54,488 nucleotides of DNA from GCA-020344715 sp050115935 (GTDB lineage Archaea; Thermoproteota; Bathyarchaeia; Bathyarchaeales; Bathyarchaeaceae). The notes beneath the pieces were generated by a model, which did no database searches, was not told the DNA's origin, and saw only the letters and a program-made list of their open reading frames with translations. The stretch spans positions 1-54,488 of the forward strand of contig JASFPO010000001.1 of assembly GCA_050115935.1 (NCBI GenBank), in the 5' to 3' direction. Both the position numbers and the translations under genes were made by a program. Positions 15,936 through 24,255 of the stretch are shown here, one piece after another (the stretch's first letter is position 1; every line of letters starts with the position of its first letter).

Positions 15936-16090
15936 AAGCTTTCACAAAATGCGAAGTGTGCAATGTGAAGATTCCAAGCCGTGAAAGATGCATATTTGCA
16001 GTCTACAAGAGGACTATTGACGGCAAAGAACACTACTTCTGCTGCGAGCATCACGCCGAAGAGTACGAAAAGAAACACAAGAAGCAGTAA
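15932..16090 (+). CDS. 52-residue Cys/His metal-binding protein (TRASH-like)
   Basis: Short protein too small for usual gene finders. GTG at 15932 overlaps the iscU stop (GTGA), with AAGGAGG 10 nt upstream. Cysteines lie at C7 and C10 (KCEVCNVKI), C20, and C37, C38 followed by His40, His41 (YFCCEHHAEEYEKKH). The spacing resembles TRASH-type treble-clef metal sites, with the C-terminal YYFC-like element replaced by YFCCEHH. A role in iron, zinc or metalloid delivery to the preceding Fe-S machinery is inferred from linkage only. Confidence 0.78.
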   Translation: MKAFTKCEVCNVKIPSRERCIFAVYKRTIDGKEHYFCCEHHAEEYEKKHKKQ

Positions 16091-16106
16091 AGAAAGCATT
16101 CTAGTC

Positions 16107-16706
16107 TTATCTTCTGGCTTCAATTAAGATTATGGTTTCAAACAGGAATCTTTTCTCAGAGAGTATTTTGGCTTCTAATCCTATCTCTCTGAATCTATTC
16201 AATGTTTCATCAACATCAGACAGAGAGGACTGGATCAAAAGAATTCTACCATTTTCGCTTAGATATCGTGACACATCAGCTATGAAGCGGTCTATGAGTT
16301 GTCTTCCCTTTGGTCCACCAGCCCACGCTCGCCCTATCCATGTTTTCTCTTCACTTGGGCTCAACGGTAAATATGGAGCATTGAAGAGTATAAGAGTGAA
16401 AAGCTCATCCTGTTTTACTGGTTGAAAAAGATCGCCGCGTCTAATATCCACTTTGTCCTCAATTTTGTTAGCCTTCGCATTTAGCTTGGCGTATCGTACT
16501 GCGTGAGGATTCGAATCTACAGCAGTCACCTTTTTTGCCCTATTTGCAACTAGAATTCCCAGTATGCCACAGCCAGTGCCCATGTCAAGGACGACGTCGT
16601 CGGCGTTGACTTTGAGATTCTCAGCCAAGAGAAACGTGTCTTCCGCTGGCTCGTACACATCCTTTGAAACACAAAAGACGTAATTATTGAAGAAAAACTT
16701 CTTCAT
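16107..16706 (-). CDS. HemK2/Mtq2-type protein N5-glutamine methyltransferase
   Basis: 199-residue SAM methyltransferase. Motifs: DVYEPAEDTFLLAENL at the N-terminus (typical of archaeal HemK2), SAM loop VLDMGTGCGILGILVA, and FNAPYLPLSP in place of the NPPY catalytic motif, as is usual in archaea. The likely substrate is the GGQ glutamine of release factor aRF1. It is convergent with the Fe-S operon; stops are 17 nt apart. Confidence 0.88.
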   Translation of the reverse strand: MKKFFFNNYVFCVSKDVYEPAEDTFLLAENLKVNADDVVLDMGTGCGILGILVANRAKKVTAVDSNPHAVRYAKLNAKANKIEDKVDIRRGDLFQPVKQDELFTLILFNAPYLPLSPSEEKTWIGRAWAGGPKGRQLIDRFIADVSRYLSENGRILLIQSSLSDVDETLNRFREIGLEAKILSEKRFLFETIILIEARR

Positions 16707-16791
16707 AACTCAGATATTTCATGAGCTTCAAGAAATGGTTTTCTATTATATCGATGAGAACAGCTTATGCTGGCTGTCAAACTATAAATAA

Positions 16792-16820
16792 CAGTTTTGG
16801 AACGACAATAAACTATTTCT
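16792..16820 (+). repeat. 29-bp direct repeat, left copy
   Basis: Exact 29-base sequence beginning CAGTTTTGGAACGACAATAA, repeated at 18047-18075 in the same orientation. The two copies bracket the nucleotidyltransferase gene. Flanking bases differ, so the repeat boundary is sharp. Confidence 0.95.
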
Positions 16821-16919
16821 TCGCACTCATTCAGGGAATTAGCGGTAAATTTTAAATCTCATTTCACTGAGTTTGACCGTAAATGGTGCGTGCTTCCAAC
16901 TCTTAGAAAGGTGAATAAT

Positions 16920-18020
16920 ATGGGTGAATTGCTGAACTTAGCTCAAGAGATTACACAATACTTAGTGAATAGAGTAGATGAAATTGATTTGGTTTACTTG
17001 TATGGAGGAGTAGCTCAGGGAAGAGAACACCCGCGCTCAGACATAGAAATGTCTGCAGTTTCCGAAAAGAAACAGGTCAGATGGGAATTCATCTTAGATG
17101 AGAGACCGATTTTTATATGGCCTCAAACTTGGAAGCAGTTAGAAACTGTTTCTGCCGGCAAAGAGGGCTGTTGGAGTATTGCTGCCGCATCTATTGTTCA
17201 TGCTAAGATACTTTGGAGTAAGTCCGACGAAGAAAGAGAGAAATTCCTAAAGATTCAAAGTGAATCGAACTTGGGTGCGAAATCTGCACTCAAGCGGTCT
17301 ATAAACTCGTTTGACGAGCTGTATGGCAAGTTATGGCGTGTTCAAAAGGCTATTGAAGCAGGGAGAAAGCTCGATACGACTTTTCTTGTCTGGGGTATAG
17401 CGAATGGGATTGTGAATGTTCTAGCTGCTCTGAACAACCGATTCTTATTGAACAATTGGGGTAAACAAATCCAAGAGCTTAAAACGTTCAGAAAAATGCC
17501 AAAGAACTTCATTGAGAGATATATAGCCTTGATTGAATCACAACCAAAAGAAGCTTTGCAGATTGCTTCTGACCTAGTTGATGATGTTAACGTGTTTCTG
17601 AAGGAATGGATATTGGAGAATCAAGTTGCATTTAAGGAAGCCTTGGAAGAAATCGTTACAGATTGGCCAACAGTATTAGAGTATCTTAATAAGGCTGTTT
17701 CTGCGACGGAACAGAGAGATATATCCGCAGGTCTATTTGCGTCATGTGACAACGCTGAGTTCAATCTTTGGGCTTTCACAACATTACGAAACATCAAATG
17801 GAACAAAAGCAGCTTTTTCTCAGCCACTGAAGAGATAAAGAAATTGCCAAGCGATATCGGGAATAATCTGTCTCTTTTACTGGAATCAAAAGATCTGTCA
17901 GAGATTCAGAAAGCAACTTATCAACTTGCAGAGCAACTACGAAGAGAGTTAGAAGAAGATTGGACATTGCCAGAAAGCTCCTCGCTTGAAGAAGCTTTAA
18001 GATTTTTGAAAGTCTATTAG
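16920..18020 (+). CDS. Nucleotidyltransferase-fold protein of unknown substrate
   Basis: About 366 residues. The N-terminal VYLYGGVAQGREHPRSDIEMSAV matches the Pol-beta-superfamily pattern (GG/GS...G...SDhE): a glycine-rich loop then an Asp/Glu pair for metal binding, here SDIE rather than SDID. The rest is helical (multiple Leu/Ala/Lys segments), compatible with a substrate-binding or HEPN-like helical domain. ATG at 16920 is preferred over an upstream start. The gene sits between exact 29-bp direct repeats, has no functional neighbours, and may be a mobile cassette or resistance/toxin-type NTase. Activity cannot be assigned. Confidence 0.6.
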   Translation: MGELLNLAQEITQYLVNRVDEIDLVYLYGGVAQGREHPRSDIEMSAVSEKKQVRWEFILDERPIFIWPQTWKQLETVSAGKEGCWSIAAASIVHAKILWSKSDEEREKFLKIQSESNLGAKSALKRSINSFDELYGKLWRVQKAIEAGRKLDTTFLVWGIANGIVNVLAALNNRFLLNNWGKQIQELKTFRKMPKNFIERYIALIESQPKEALQIASDLVDDVNVFLKEWILENQVAFKEALEEIVTDWPTVLEYLNKAVSATEQRDISAGLFASCDNAEFNLWAFTTLRNIKWNKSSFFSATEEIKKLPSDIGNNLSLLLESKDLSEIQKATYQLAEQLRRELEEDWTLPESSSLEEALRFLKVY

Positions 18021-18046
18021 AAGAGTGAATTATCCCCCCCGCATAT

Positions 18047-18075
18047 CAGTTTTGGAACGACAATAAACTATTTCT
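18047..18075 (+). repeat. 29-bp direct repeat, right copy
   Basis: Identical to 16792-16820. It lies 27 nt past the nucleotidyltransferase stop and 54 nt before the preferred Nudix start, just after a C7 run (18034-18040). Confidence 0.95.
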
Positions 18076-18128
18076 GTATGGTGAAAACATTAAAGCAATG
18101 CTTCAGCGTTAGGACGGGGTGTGGAGTG

Positions 18129-18704
18129 ATGAGAGCTTTGAGTAGTAAGTTTGAGGCTGTGAAGGTCATAGAATCTCGTGTTATCTATAATAAACATGGC
18201 AGGCGTATTGTTGAGGATATTCTTCAGTTTGCAGACGGCTCAACACACGAATGGGTCTACTTTGCAGGGGCAGGGCCAACAACCAAAGTTGGTGCTGTGG
18301 CTGTAGCGGCTTTCACCCAAGATAACAAAATGATTCTTACAAAGCAGTACAGACATCCATTCCGCAAGATAATCCATGACATACCAGCAGGTGGAGCAAA
18401 GGGAGAACCGCCTGAACAAGCAGCCTTGAGAGAGTTAGAAGAAGAGACAGGCTACACAGCAAAAAAGCTTGAATGGATTGGAAGATTCACCTGGGCTCCA
18501 AGCTATATGGGTCCAGGAACGGTTGAAATATTCTTCACAAGGAGTTTAGAGCCGAAAGGGGACTTTAACTCAAACGAAATAGCGGACATTGAGCTGATGG
18601 ATTTCAACGAGGTCCTGCAAAAGGTATTGAGAGGAGAGTTTATCGACTCAGCATTGGTCATCGCAACGTTACTGGTTTCAGTCCAAGGACTTCTGTCGTA
18701 TTAA
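18129..18704 (+). CDS. Nudix hydrolase, ADP-ribose pyrophosphatase type
   Basis: About 191 residues. A complete Nudix box (GGAKGEPPEQAALRELEEET followed by GY) binds the catalytic divalent metals. The segments KQYRHPFRKIIHDIPAG before it and the Pro about 15 residues after (TWAPSYMGPGTVEIFF) match the ADP-ribose pyrophosphatase group, which hydrolyses ADP-ribose and related nucleoside diphosphate sugars. ATG at 18129, with GGAGTG upstream, is chosen over an upstream start 17 codons away. A (GC)5 tract follows the stop by 9 nt. Confidence 0.9.
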   Translation: MRALSSKFEAVKVIESRVIYNKHGRRIVEDILQFADGSTHEWVYFAGAGPTTKVGAVAVAAFTQDNKMILTKQYRHPFRKIIHDIPAGGAKGEPPEQAALRELEEETGYTAKKLEWIGRFTWAPSYMGPGTVEIFFTRSLEPKGDFNSNEIADIELMDFNEVLQKVLRGEFIDSALVIATLLVSVQGLLSY

Positions 18705-18713
18705 TATAGCCTT

Positions 18714-18723
18714 GCGCGCGCGC
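18714..18723 (+). repeat. (GC)5 alternating tract after the Nudix gene
   Basis: Ten bases of strict GC alternation, 9 nt past the Nudix stop. A possible TATA (ACTTATATC, about 18765-18773) for the next small gene follows. Confidence 0.7.
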
Positions 18724-18829
18724 ATCTAATTCTATGCATTATACAATTAGTGCTTATGCACCAAACTTATATCTTTGGCTTGAATCATGGCTGAGCGTCG
18801 GCAGAAGAAGAGCTTGAGGTTTTAGAGAA

Positions 18830-19075
18830 ATGAGCGAGGTTCCATGGCCGGCTACGGTTTTGTTTCTCGTTCCTTTTTTCATCGTTCTAGTTTCACTCTT
18901 TACGACTCTACCAGAGGAGTATAAGGTCGCAGCAATTCCGGTTGCAATCTTAGCGGGTATTGGTGGACTTGTTGTTTGGGCTCTTATAGCGGAGCGAGTG
19001 GGAAGATTCATGCGTTGGATTGGGTGGGCTATCTTCATTATTTGCTGGGCTACCGTGTGCGCACAATCTCTCTGA
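18830..19075 (+). CDS. Small two-helix membrane protein
   Basis: 81 residues, unrecognised. Two to three hydrophobic segments are visible: TVLFLVPFFIVLVSLF (about residues 9-24) and VAAIPVAILAGIGGLVVWALI (about 33-53), then a charged RVGRFMRW link and WAIFIICWATVCA. ATG at 18830 is preceded by a TATA-like ACTTATATC about 57 nt upstream. The antisense ORF at 18754-19038 is judged a shadow because its protein has no coherent pattern. No neighbours suggest a function. Confidence 0.55.
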   Translation: MSEVPWPATVLFLVPFFIVLVSLFTTLPEEYKVAAIPVAILAGIGGLVVWALIAERVGRFMRWIGWAIFIICWATVCAQSL

Positions 19076-19234
19076 AACGCGGCTCTTTCTCGAAGAAAGT
19101 GCTAAATCGCTCTATCTTAGCAGTATGTTGTCACACACGATGCGTGACGACATGGCAAACAACCGCTATCGCTTGACAAAAAGTACTCTGCATCGTCTTG
19201 CCAACGCTTCTTCTACTCATCAGATTCTCTGCTG

Positions 19235-20071
19235 TCATTGTAGAAGAATGTTTTTTTTCTTGAGGATCTCATTGACTAGGGCTCCAAAATCTTCTGGCGC
19301 TAGTTCTCGTACTCGTTTGCTACTGTAGGGCAAGGAGTCAGCTACCTCTGTGACTTTTCCCTTTGCAGCTCCATACTTCAACAGGAAAGGTGTAATTGCG
19401 TTGCGCGCTTTTTTGTTTCGTTGAGTAAACATTGTTTGAACTAGTTCAAAAAAGGCTTGTTTATCTTGAACGATAAATGGTGGTGGCTTCGGTTCTAACC
19501 GAACAATGTAAGAGTCTACATCTGGCTGAGGATAGAACATGATGTTAGGCACGTAGTCCAGCAGTTCTATATCGGCTCGGTAATAGGTCGTAACCGTCAA
19601 TCTTCCGTATTCCCTGCTTCCAACAGGTGCAACAAGTCTTTCCGCGAATTCCTTTTGAAAGGTGAGAATGGCACAATCAAACTTTTTCTCTAGAAGCCAG
19701 AATAGAATAGGAGATGCAATGTAAAAGGGCGGGTTAGAAACAACTTTATCAAAAGACGGTATCGGCACTTTGAGAACATCGCCTTTGACCAAATTCACAT
19801 TTTCTAAGTCTTTGAGCTCTGTTCTTAGAGCTTCCATTAGTCGAGGGTCAACCTCAACAGCGATCACCTGCTTGCATTTTTCGGAAAGAAGCTTCGTCAG
19901 AAAACCTAATCCAGCGCCTATTTCCAGAACAACATCGTTCTTCTTAACTGTTGCATGAGAAACCATGAGCCTCAGTAAACCTTCGTCCGTCATGAAGCTT
20001 TGTCCTAGACGCTTCCTTGGCGAAATCTTGTGAGCATTTAGAAGGCGTCTGGTTTTCTTAAGCAAACTCAT
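19235..20071 (-). CDS. ksgA: 16S rRNA dimethyladenosine transferase KsgA/Dim1
   Basis: About 278-residue enzyme dimethylating two adjacent adenosines at the 3' end of 16S rRNA, and a small-subunit assembly checkpoint. Motifs: RLGQSFMTDEGLL, SAM loop VVLEIGAGLGFLTKLL, EVDPRL, and the adenine-N6 motif KVVSNPPFYIASPI. The C-terminal helical domain ends RVRELAPEDFGALV. ATG at 20071 (MSLLKKTRRLL) is favoured; a start nine codons upstream is possible. It follows DUF655 by about 80 nt, a conserved archaeal order. Confidence 0.95.
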   Translation of the reverse strand: MSLLKKTRRLLNAHKISPRKRLGQSFMTDEGLLRLMVSHATVKKNDVVLEIGAGLGFLTKLLSEKCKQVIAVEVDPRLMEALRTELKDLENVNLVKGDVLKVPIPSFDKVVSNPPFYIASPILFWLLEKKFDCAILTFQKEFAERLVAPVGSREYGRLTVTTYYRADIELLDYVPNIMFYPQPDVDSYIVRLEPKPPPFIVQDKQAFFELVQTMFTQRNKKARNAITPFLLKYGAAKGKVTEVADSLPYSSKRVRELAPEDFGALVNEILKKKNILLQ

Positions 20072-20152
20072 TATTTCCATCTGCTTTGCACGATACATCT
20101 CGAAGCATGTGGCAATTGAAAGATCTATATGGATGTGTTCAAGAAAAACTTC

Positions 20153-20707
20153 TCATTGAGCCCGAGTGAACAATCGATATTTGCTTTCGCCTGCCAATTC
20201 CTCTAGAATTCTTTTCGCAATAAGTTTCGCTGGGTTTGGCATGTTGGCTCTTTGTTGTAAATCGTCAAAGTTTTTGAAGGAGTTTCTCTCTCTTTCGTTG
20301 ATTATCTGCCACATGTATTTCTTACCTATGCCGGGAATCAGTTCTAAGGCGTGCATTCTGGGAGTTATTGCTTGGGCTATATTGAAGAAGTTTATGAACC
20401 ACCTTTCTCGGTTAAGCACGATTTGTACGATAACTCCTGGCAGTTCCATCTTTGCCGTGGAGGTTAATTCCTCATAACCCACTCGTCCAAGAATGTAGGT
20501 GACTTTGTCTCTGGAGTCTTTTCCAACATATACGCGTTCGTAAGGCTTAATGAAAGTACCCTCCTTAGCAACAGCTTCCAGAAGAGTGAAAAACTCCTCT
20601 CCAATCACCTGCACTAGGGCTCCTGCTCGATAGCCTGGTCTAGCGGTAGGTCTACCATGCGGCAGGAAATCTAGCACATATGCGTATTCTTCGTATCTTT
20701 TTTCCAT
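20153..20707 (-). CDS. DUF655 family protein with helix-hairpin-helix
   Basis: About 184 residues of the archaeal DUF655 family, typically encoded beside rpoF and ksgA. N-terminal OB-like part (EYAYVLDFLPHGRPTARPGYRAGALVQVIGEE) and a helix-hairpin-helix nucleic-acid motif LELIPGIGKKYMWQIINERE (about residues 128-147). A role in rRNA or RNA polymerase-related RNA binding is suggested by linkage. ATG at 20707 is chosen; the ORF can be extended nine codons upstream. Confidence 0.88.
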   Translation of the reverse strand: MEKRYEEYAYVLDFLPHGRPTARPGYRAGALVQVIGEEFFTLLEAVAKEGTFIKPYERVYVGKDSRDKVTYILGRVGYEELTSTAKMELPGVIVQIVLNRERWFINFFNIAQAITPRMHALELIPGIGKKYMWQIINERERNSFKNFDDLQQRANMPNPAKLIAKRILEELAGESKYRLFTRAQ

Positions 20708-20768
20708 TCTTTCCTCGCCTAACGCTAACATCAAATAACAGTTTATCTTCTATTATTAGAAGACCCTT

Positions 20769-21107
20769 TTATTCTCTTTTCCTGTATTCGTCTAAAAGGT
20801 TTAATATCTCTTGCAGCTTGGAAGTTTCTACTATTTTGCGTCCACCAGCTAGAAAGACTCGAACTTCTTCGATGCTTTCAGGCATGCAATTTACCAGCTG
20901 TACTGCCTCTTCTTTTTTCAACTCAAATTTTTCCATAAGATTCTTCACAAGCATTTCGGCTTTTTCTGTGTCGATGCGAGAGAATTTTGAAGTATAATCC
21001 AGTGATCTTCTTTGAAGCTGATCAAGTTTTTCTTCGCCTAGTGACTCCAGTATTTTTTTGACTTGAACCACTGTCAAAATCTTTTCTTTCGAGGGTTTTG
21101 TGGACAT
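20769..21107 (-). CDS. rpoF: DNA-directed RNA polymerase subunit F (Rpb4)
   Basis: 112-residue Rpb4 homologue that with RpoE forms the polymerase stalk. The sequence is helical: VVQVKKILESLG, RRSLDYTSKFSRIDTEKAEMLVKNLMEKF, then EAVQLVNCMPESIEEVRVFLAGG, which is the core family motif. It sits 6 nt downstream of rpl21e and upstream of DUF655, the common archaeal cluster. Confidence 0.93.
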   Translation of the reverse strand: MSTKPSKEKILTVVQVKKILESLGEEKLDQLQRRSLDYTSKFSRIDTEKAEMLVKNLMEKFELKKEEAVQLVNCMPESIEEVRVFLAGGRKIVETSKLQEILNLLDEYRKRE

Positions 21108-21113
21108 AGTTCC

Positions 21114-21410
21114 TTATCCCTCTTTGTGTGGTTCTAAATGCTCTGGGCGCACAATTATCTGTTTCGTCGCATCTCCTTGAGTTACATCCACCACGTAGGC
21201 TCGTCCTTTCATCTTTGCGATGACACCTATTCGCCCATGATATCTTCGGTGAGGCATGCCTTTGTGTATGCTTGGGTCAAGCTTTACAACAACCTTCTCG
21301 CCAGAAGTGTACTTGTGGAGAACTTTGCTTAGTCCGGTTTTCCCTCTTTCTCTAGGCTTTCTTCTCAGAAGCGCACGAGTCTTTGCGCGATAACCTTTAG
21401 ATTTTCTCAT
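21114..21410 (-). CDS. rpl21e: Large-subunit ribosomal protein L21e
   Basis: 98 residues. Signature features: N-terminal basic SKGYRAKTRALLRRKPRERG, a VVVKLDPSIHKGMPHRRYHGR motif and GRAYVVDVTQGD. Its ATG follows the pus10 stop directly, so translation is coupled, and rpoF begins 6 nt after its stop. Confidence 0.96.
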   Translation of the reverse strand: MRKSKGYRAKTRALLRRKPRERGKTGLSKVLHKYTSGEKVVVKLDPSIHKGMPHRRYHGRIGVIAKMKGRAYVVDVTQGDATKQIIVRPEHLEPHKEG

Positions 21411-22784
21411 CTAGGTCCTCTCTTCTTTTTTCACAATCACTTCTAGAACGTCCAATTCTAAGGGTTTGGCTTTCACATCTAGAATCTCCGCTACACTAGG
21501 ACTTGTTCGCCCTTCGTCTCCAGTTATTAATTCCTTTATATAGAGGCCTCCTTGACATTGGACACGCATTTCCATTTTCCTAGGCTTTAACCTCTTTATC
21601 TTTGCCTTATATATGTGCTTTTCTCGAAAGAGATCGGCTCTCCTGTGGAGCACACGTTTAGGGGTTTGTTGACGAATAACTGTGTTTGTAAGCGTCTTTG
21701 CCAGCTCAGTCAACCTTTTCTTCGACATAGATTTATCGAATTCCACAATAACCTTGTACAGCTTTTGTGCAGCCTCAGTTTTCTTTAGTTTTCTCACGGT
21801 ATCTTTTGTGGCCAACCGAAGCTTTGACACTTCAACTTTGCCTTTGGCTCTTTCATTAATGGTTTGCGCCAAGTTAAGAAGATCGAAGAATCTTTTCTTT
21901 GGTCTCTTTATTTCTATAACAAAAGGTCTGCCTTGTCCGAGCATTCTGGCGTCGATGTCTTCTCTTCCAGCTCCATGAAAGGCTATGGCTTCTCCTTCTG
22001 CGATTTTCAAGGTTGGTTCTCCAATGATTTCTTCAACCGATTCCTGATACATCTTGCCTGTTCCTTTGCATTGCTGGCAACCTTTTCCTCTGCACGTTGC
22101 ACACAGCCATCTAGATTGGGGTATGCCTCGGACGAGTTTTCGATATCTGCCAGCAATGAATAGCGGGTTAACTTGAAGGCGGACTTCTCCAGAGAAGGGC
22201 TTAACGAGAACGACAATTTCTGGCCGTTTGTAGTCAGCGGTTTTCTCATTTACCTTGGATATCTCTTTACCCATCTCTCGACTGAAATCGTTGCGCATGC
22301 TTTCGCCGTGTTTCACCTCTAATTCGGCTTTGAACTCGTCTTCTCTTTCTTCAACTTCTATTGGAAGCTCGATGCCTACAAGAAAGGATGAGAACTCGTG
22401 GTCATTCAGTTTCTTTAGGGCGGAGTGAACTAGTTCGGGGATGGCGTTGAATGCGCCTTCACAAAGGTAACATTGCTGTCTTCTGCTAGGTCTCTTTCCC
22501 AGTTTCTTTAGGATTTCAACTGCCATGTCGAGTGAGCCATTTGCTGCTAACGTTTTGAGAAGCGCAATCCCGGATTTCCGTTTGGAAAGGGCTAGCTGGT
22601 GTCCTTTCATTGTTAGGAGAAGTTTAAGAGTTGCACCTCTTTCTTGGTTGTCGAGTCCATAGCCAAGTAGGGCGAATTGTCTTCCTAGGCAGTGGTCGCA
22701 GAGGGGGTGCCTTTTCAACATTTTCTGTGCTTTTTCGAGGATTTCCAACAGATAATTGCTCCTTCTTCTCCTAGCAGAAGGCAT
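21411..22784 (-). CDS. pus10: tRNA pseudouridine synthase Pus10
   Basis: 457-residue archaeal Pus10 making pseudouridine at tRNA positions 54 and 55. Order: N-terminal zinc module CDHCLGRQF and CYLCEG (about residues 29-105), a THUMP-like linker, a second Cys block CATCRGKGCQQCKGTGK (about residues 229-245), then the catalytic domain with Asp in GREDIDARMLGQGRPF. C-terminal sections GLYIKELITGDEGRTSPS complete the active site. Directly upstream of rpl21e and 22 nt after srp54. Confidence 0.93.
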   Translation of the reverse strand: MPSARRRRSNYLLEILEKAQKMLKRHPLCDHCLGRQFALLGYGLDNQERGATLKLLLTMKGHQLALSKRKSGIALLKTLAANGSLDMAVEILKKLGKRPSRRQQCYLCEGAFNAIPELVHSALKKLNDHEFSSFLVGIELPIEVEEREDEFKAELEVKHGESMRNDFSREMGKEISKVNEKTADYKRPEIVVLVKPFSGEVRLQVNPLFIAGRYRKLVRGIPQSRWLCATCRGKGCQQCKGTGKMYQESVEEIIGEPTLKIAEGEAIAFHGAGREDIDARMLGQGRPFVIEIKRPKKRFFDLLNLAQTINERAKGKVEVSKLRLATKDTVRKLKKTEAAQKLYKVIVEFDKSMSKKRLTELAKTLTNTVIRQQTPKRVLHRRADLFREKHIYKAKIKRLKPRKMEMRVQCQGGLYIKELITGDEGRTSPSVAEILDVKAKPLELDVLEVIVKKEERT

Positions 22785-22806
22785 GGATTCGCGCTTGCGG
22801 CTGCCT

Positions 22807-24135
22807 TTATCTCATGGGCAGTTTCTTTCCGAAGATGGGTAGCGCCTTTTTCCTTCGCAGCGTTTTCATCATCTTCTTCATCATAGCATATTGCTTTAGC
22901 AGTTCTTTGACTTCTTTCTCTGCGGTGCCTGAGCCTCTTGCGACACGTTTTATTCTTGATGCGGTGAACATTTTTGGGTTGTCTCTCTCTTCTTGGGTCA
23001 TGGATTGAATAATGACTCGCCACTTCTTGAGGTAATCCTCGGCTAGGTCCATTTTTTCTTCTGGTATATTGTAGGTCAGACCAGGTATCATCTTTATAAT
23101 GCGTTTGAATGGTCCCATGCTTTTCATGGCTTCGAATTGTTCGTACATGTCTGTTAGGGTGAACTTCCCGGTTAAGAAATCTCGCATCTTTTTCTCAGGA
23201 ACTTCCACTTCAGCTTCACGAACTTTTTCGATTAGGCTTTGTAGGTCACCCATGCCGAGCAGCCGGCCAACGAAACGTTCTGGAACAAAGGGTTCGATGT
23301 TTCCGGTTTTTTCTCCTGTGCCGATGAACTTGATTGGTGCGCCTGTTGCTGCAACTGCTGAGAGGGCGCCGCCTCCTCGGGCTGAGCCGTCGAGTTTTGT
23401 GACAATTATTGAGCCAATTGGGGTGGCTTCGTTGAAAGCTTTGGCTTGGATTGCGGCTTGTTGGCCTATGGTGCCGTCTATTACGAGGACTACTTCGTTT
23501 GGTTTGATCTCTCTTTCCAGAGTTTTCATTTCGTGAATTAGGCTTTTCTCTTCTTTGTGGCGTCCTGCGGTGTCAATTATGACAACCTCTTTGTCTGCGA
23601 ACTGTTTCAGCCCACTTTTCGCGATTTTTGTTGGATTCTTTTGTTTTGGTTCGCCGTATAGTGGAACGTTTATGCTTTGGGCTAGCTGTTGTAGTTGTGC
23701 GTAGGCGCCTGGTCGATAGGTGTCGGCGCATACGATCGCTGTTTGCAGTCCTCTTTTTTGGAAGTAGCGTGCGAGTTTGGCGGCGGCTGTTGTTTTTCCT
23801 GATCCTTGGATTCCAACAAGCATGAGCATGTTTCTTTTGCCAGGTTCAATTTTCATAGGTATTGGCTTCTCGCCTAGGAAGCGAGTTAGTTCCTCGTAGA
23901 CTACTTTGATTACGTGTTCACGTCTGGAAATGCCGGGAGGAACTTTGATTTTAAGTGACTTTTCTTCGATCCGTTTTGATGTTTCAAGAACAAGTTGGAC
24001 GTTTACGTCTGCTTGAAGCAAGGCTCGTTGCAAGTCTCGTGTGAGTTCTTTCACTACTGCTTCATCGACTACTGGGGCTCGGAAAACTTTTCTTAGGGCA
24101 TCATATAATGAAGAGCCTAAATGTTCGAGGGCCAT
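22807..24135 (-). CDS. srp54: Signal recognition particle GTPase SRP54
   Basis: About 442 residues. N domain (LGSSLYDALRKVF), G domain with P-loop GIQGSGKTTAAAKLA, DTYRPGAYAQLQQL, DTAGRH, TKLDGSARGGGAL and GTGEK, then a methionine-rich M domain (TDMYEQFEAMKSMGPFKRIIKMIPG; KKMMKTLRRK) that binds signal peptides and 7S RNA. ATG at 24135 is favoured because the TATA at 24168-24176 would start transcription near 24145, downstream of the alternative ATG at 24153. The 7S RNA gene is not seen in this window. Confidence 0.96.
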   Translation of the reverse strand: MALEHLGSSLYDALRKVFRAPVVDEAVVKELTRDLQRALLQADVNVQLVLETSKRIEEKSLKIKVPPGISRREHVIKVVYEELTRFLGEKPIPMKIEPGKRNMLMLVGIQGSGKTTAAAKLARYFQKRGLQTAIVCADTYRPGAYAQLQQLAQSINVPLYGEPKQKNPTKIAKSGLKQFADKEVVIIDTAGRHKEEKSLIHEMKTLEREIKPNEVVLVIDGTIGQQAAIQAKAFNEATPIGSIIVTKLDGSARGGGALSAVAATGAPIKFIGTGEKTGNIEPFVPERFVGRLLGMGDLQSLIEKVREAEVEVPEKKMRDFLTGKFTLTDMYEQFEAMKSMGPFKRIIKMIPGLTYNIPEEKMDLAEDYLKKWRVIIQSMTQEERDNPKMFTASRIKRVARGSGTAEKEVKELLKQYAMMKKMMKTLRRKKALPIFGKKLPMR

Positions 24136-24167
24136 GGCTTTCTCTTCAACCATAGACTTGCCGCGCA

Positions 24168-24176
24168 CTTAAATAG
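24168..24176 (-). promoter_or_regulatory. srp54 TATA box
   Basis: CTATTTAAG on the minus strand, about 36 nt upstream of the preferred srp54 ATG. Spacing supports a short leader and decides against the upstream in-frame ATG at 24153. Confidence 0.5.
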
Positions 24177-24255
24177 GTATTGTGTACAAAATAGCACGGC
24201 AACCATTATGTCCATGTATTGAGGAAATGTTAAATGCCCTTACGTCTCATTCTTC

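Noticed and set aside
18754..19038. Minus-strand ORF over the small membrane protein
   Set aside because: Product is Thr/Ser/Lys-rich and unpatterned, while the plus strand encodes coherent hydrophobic helices.
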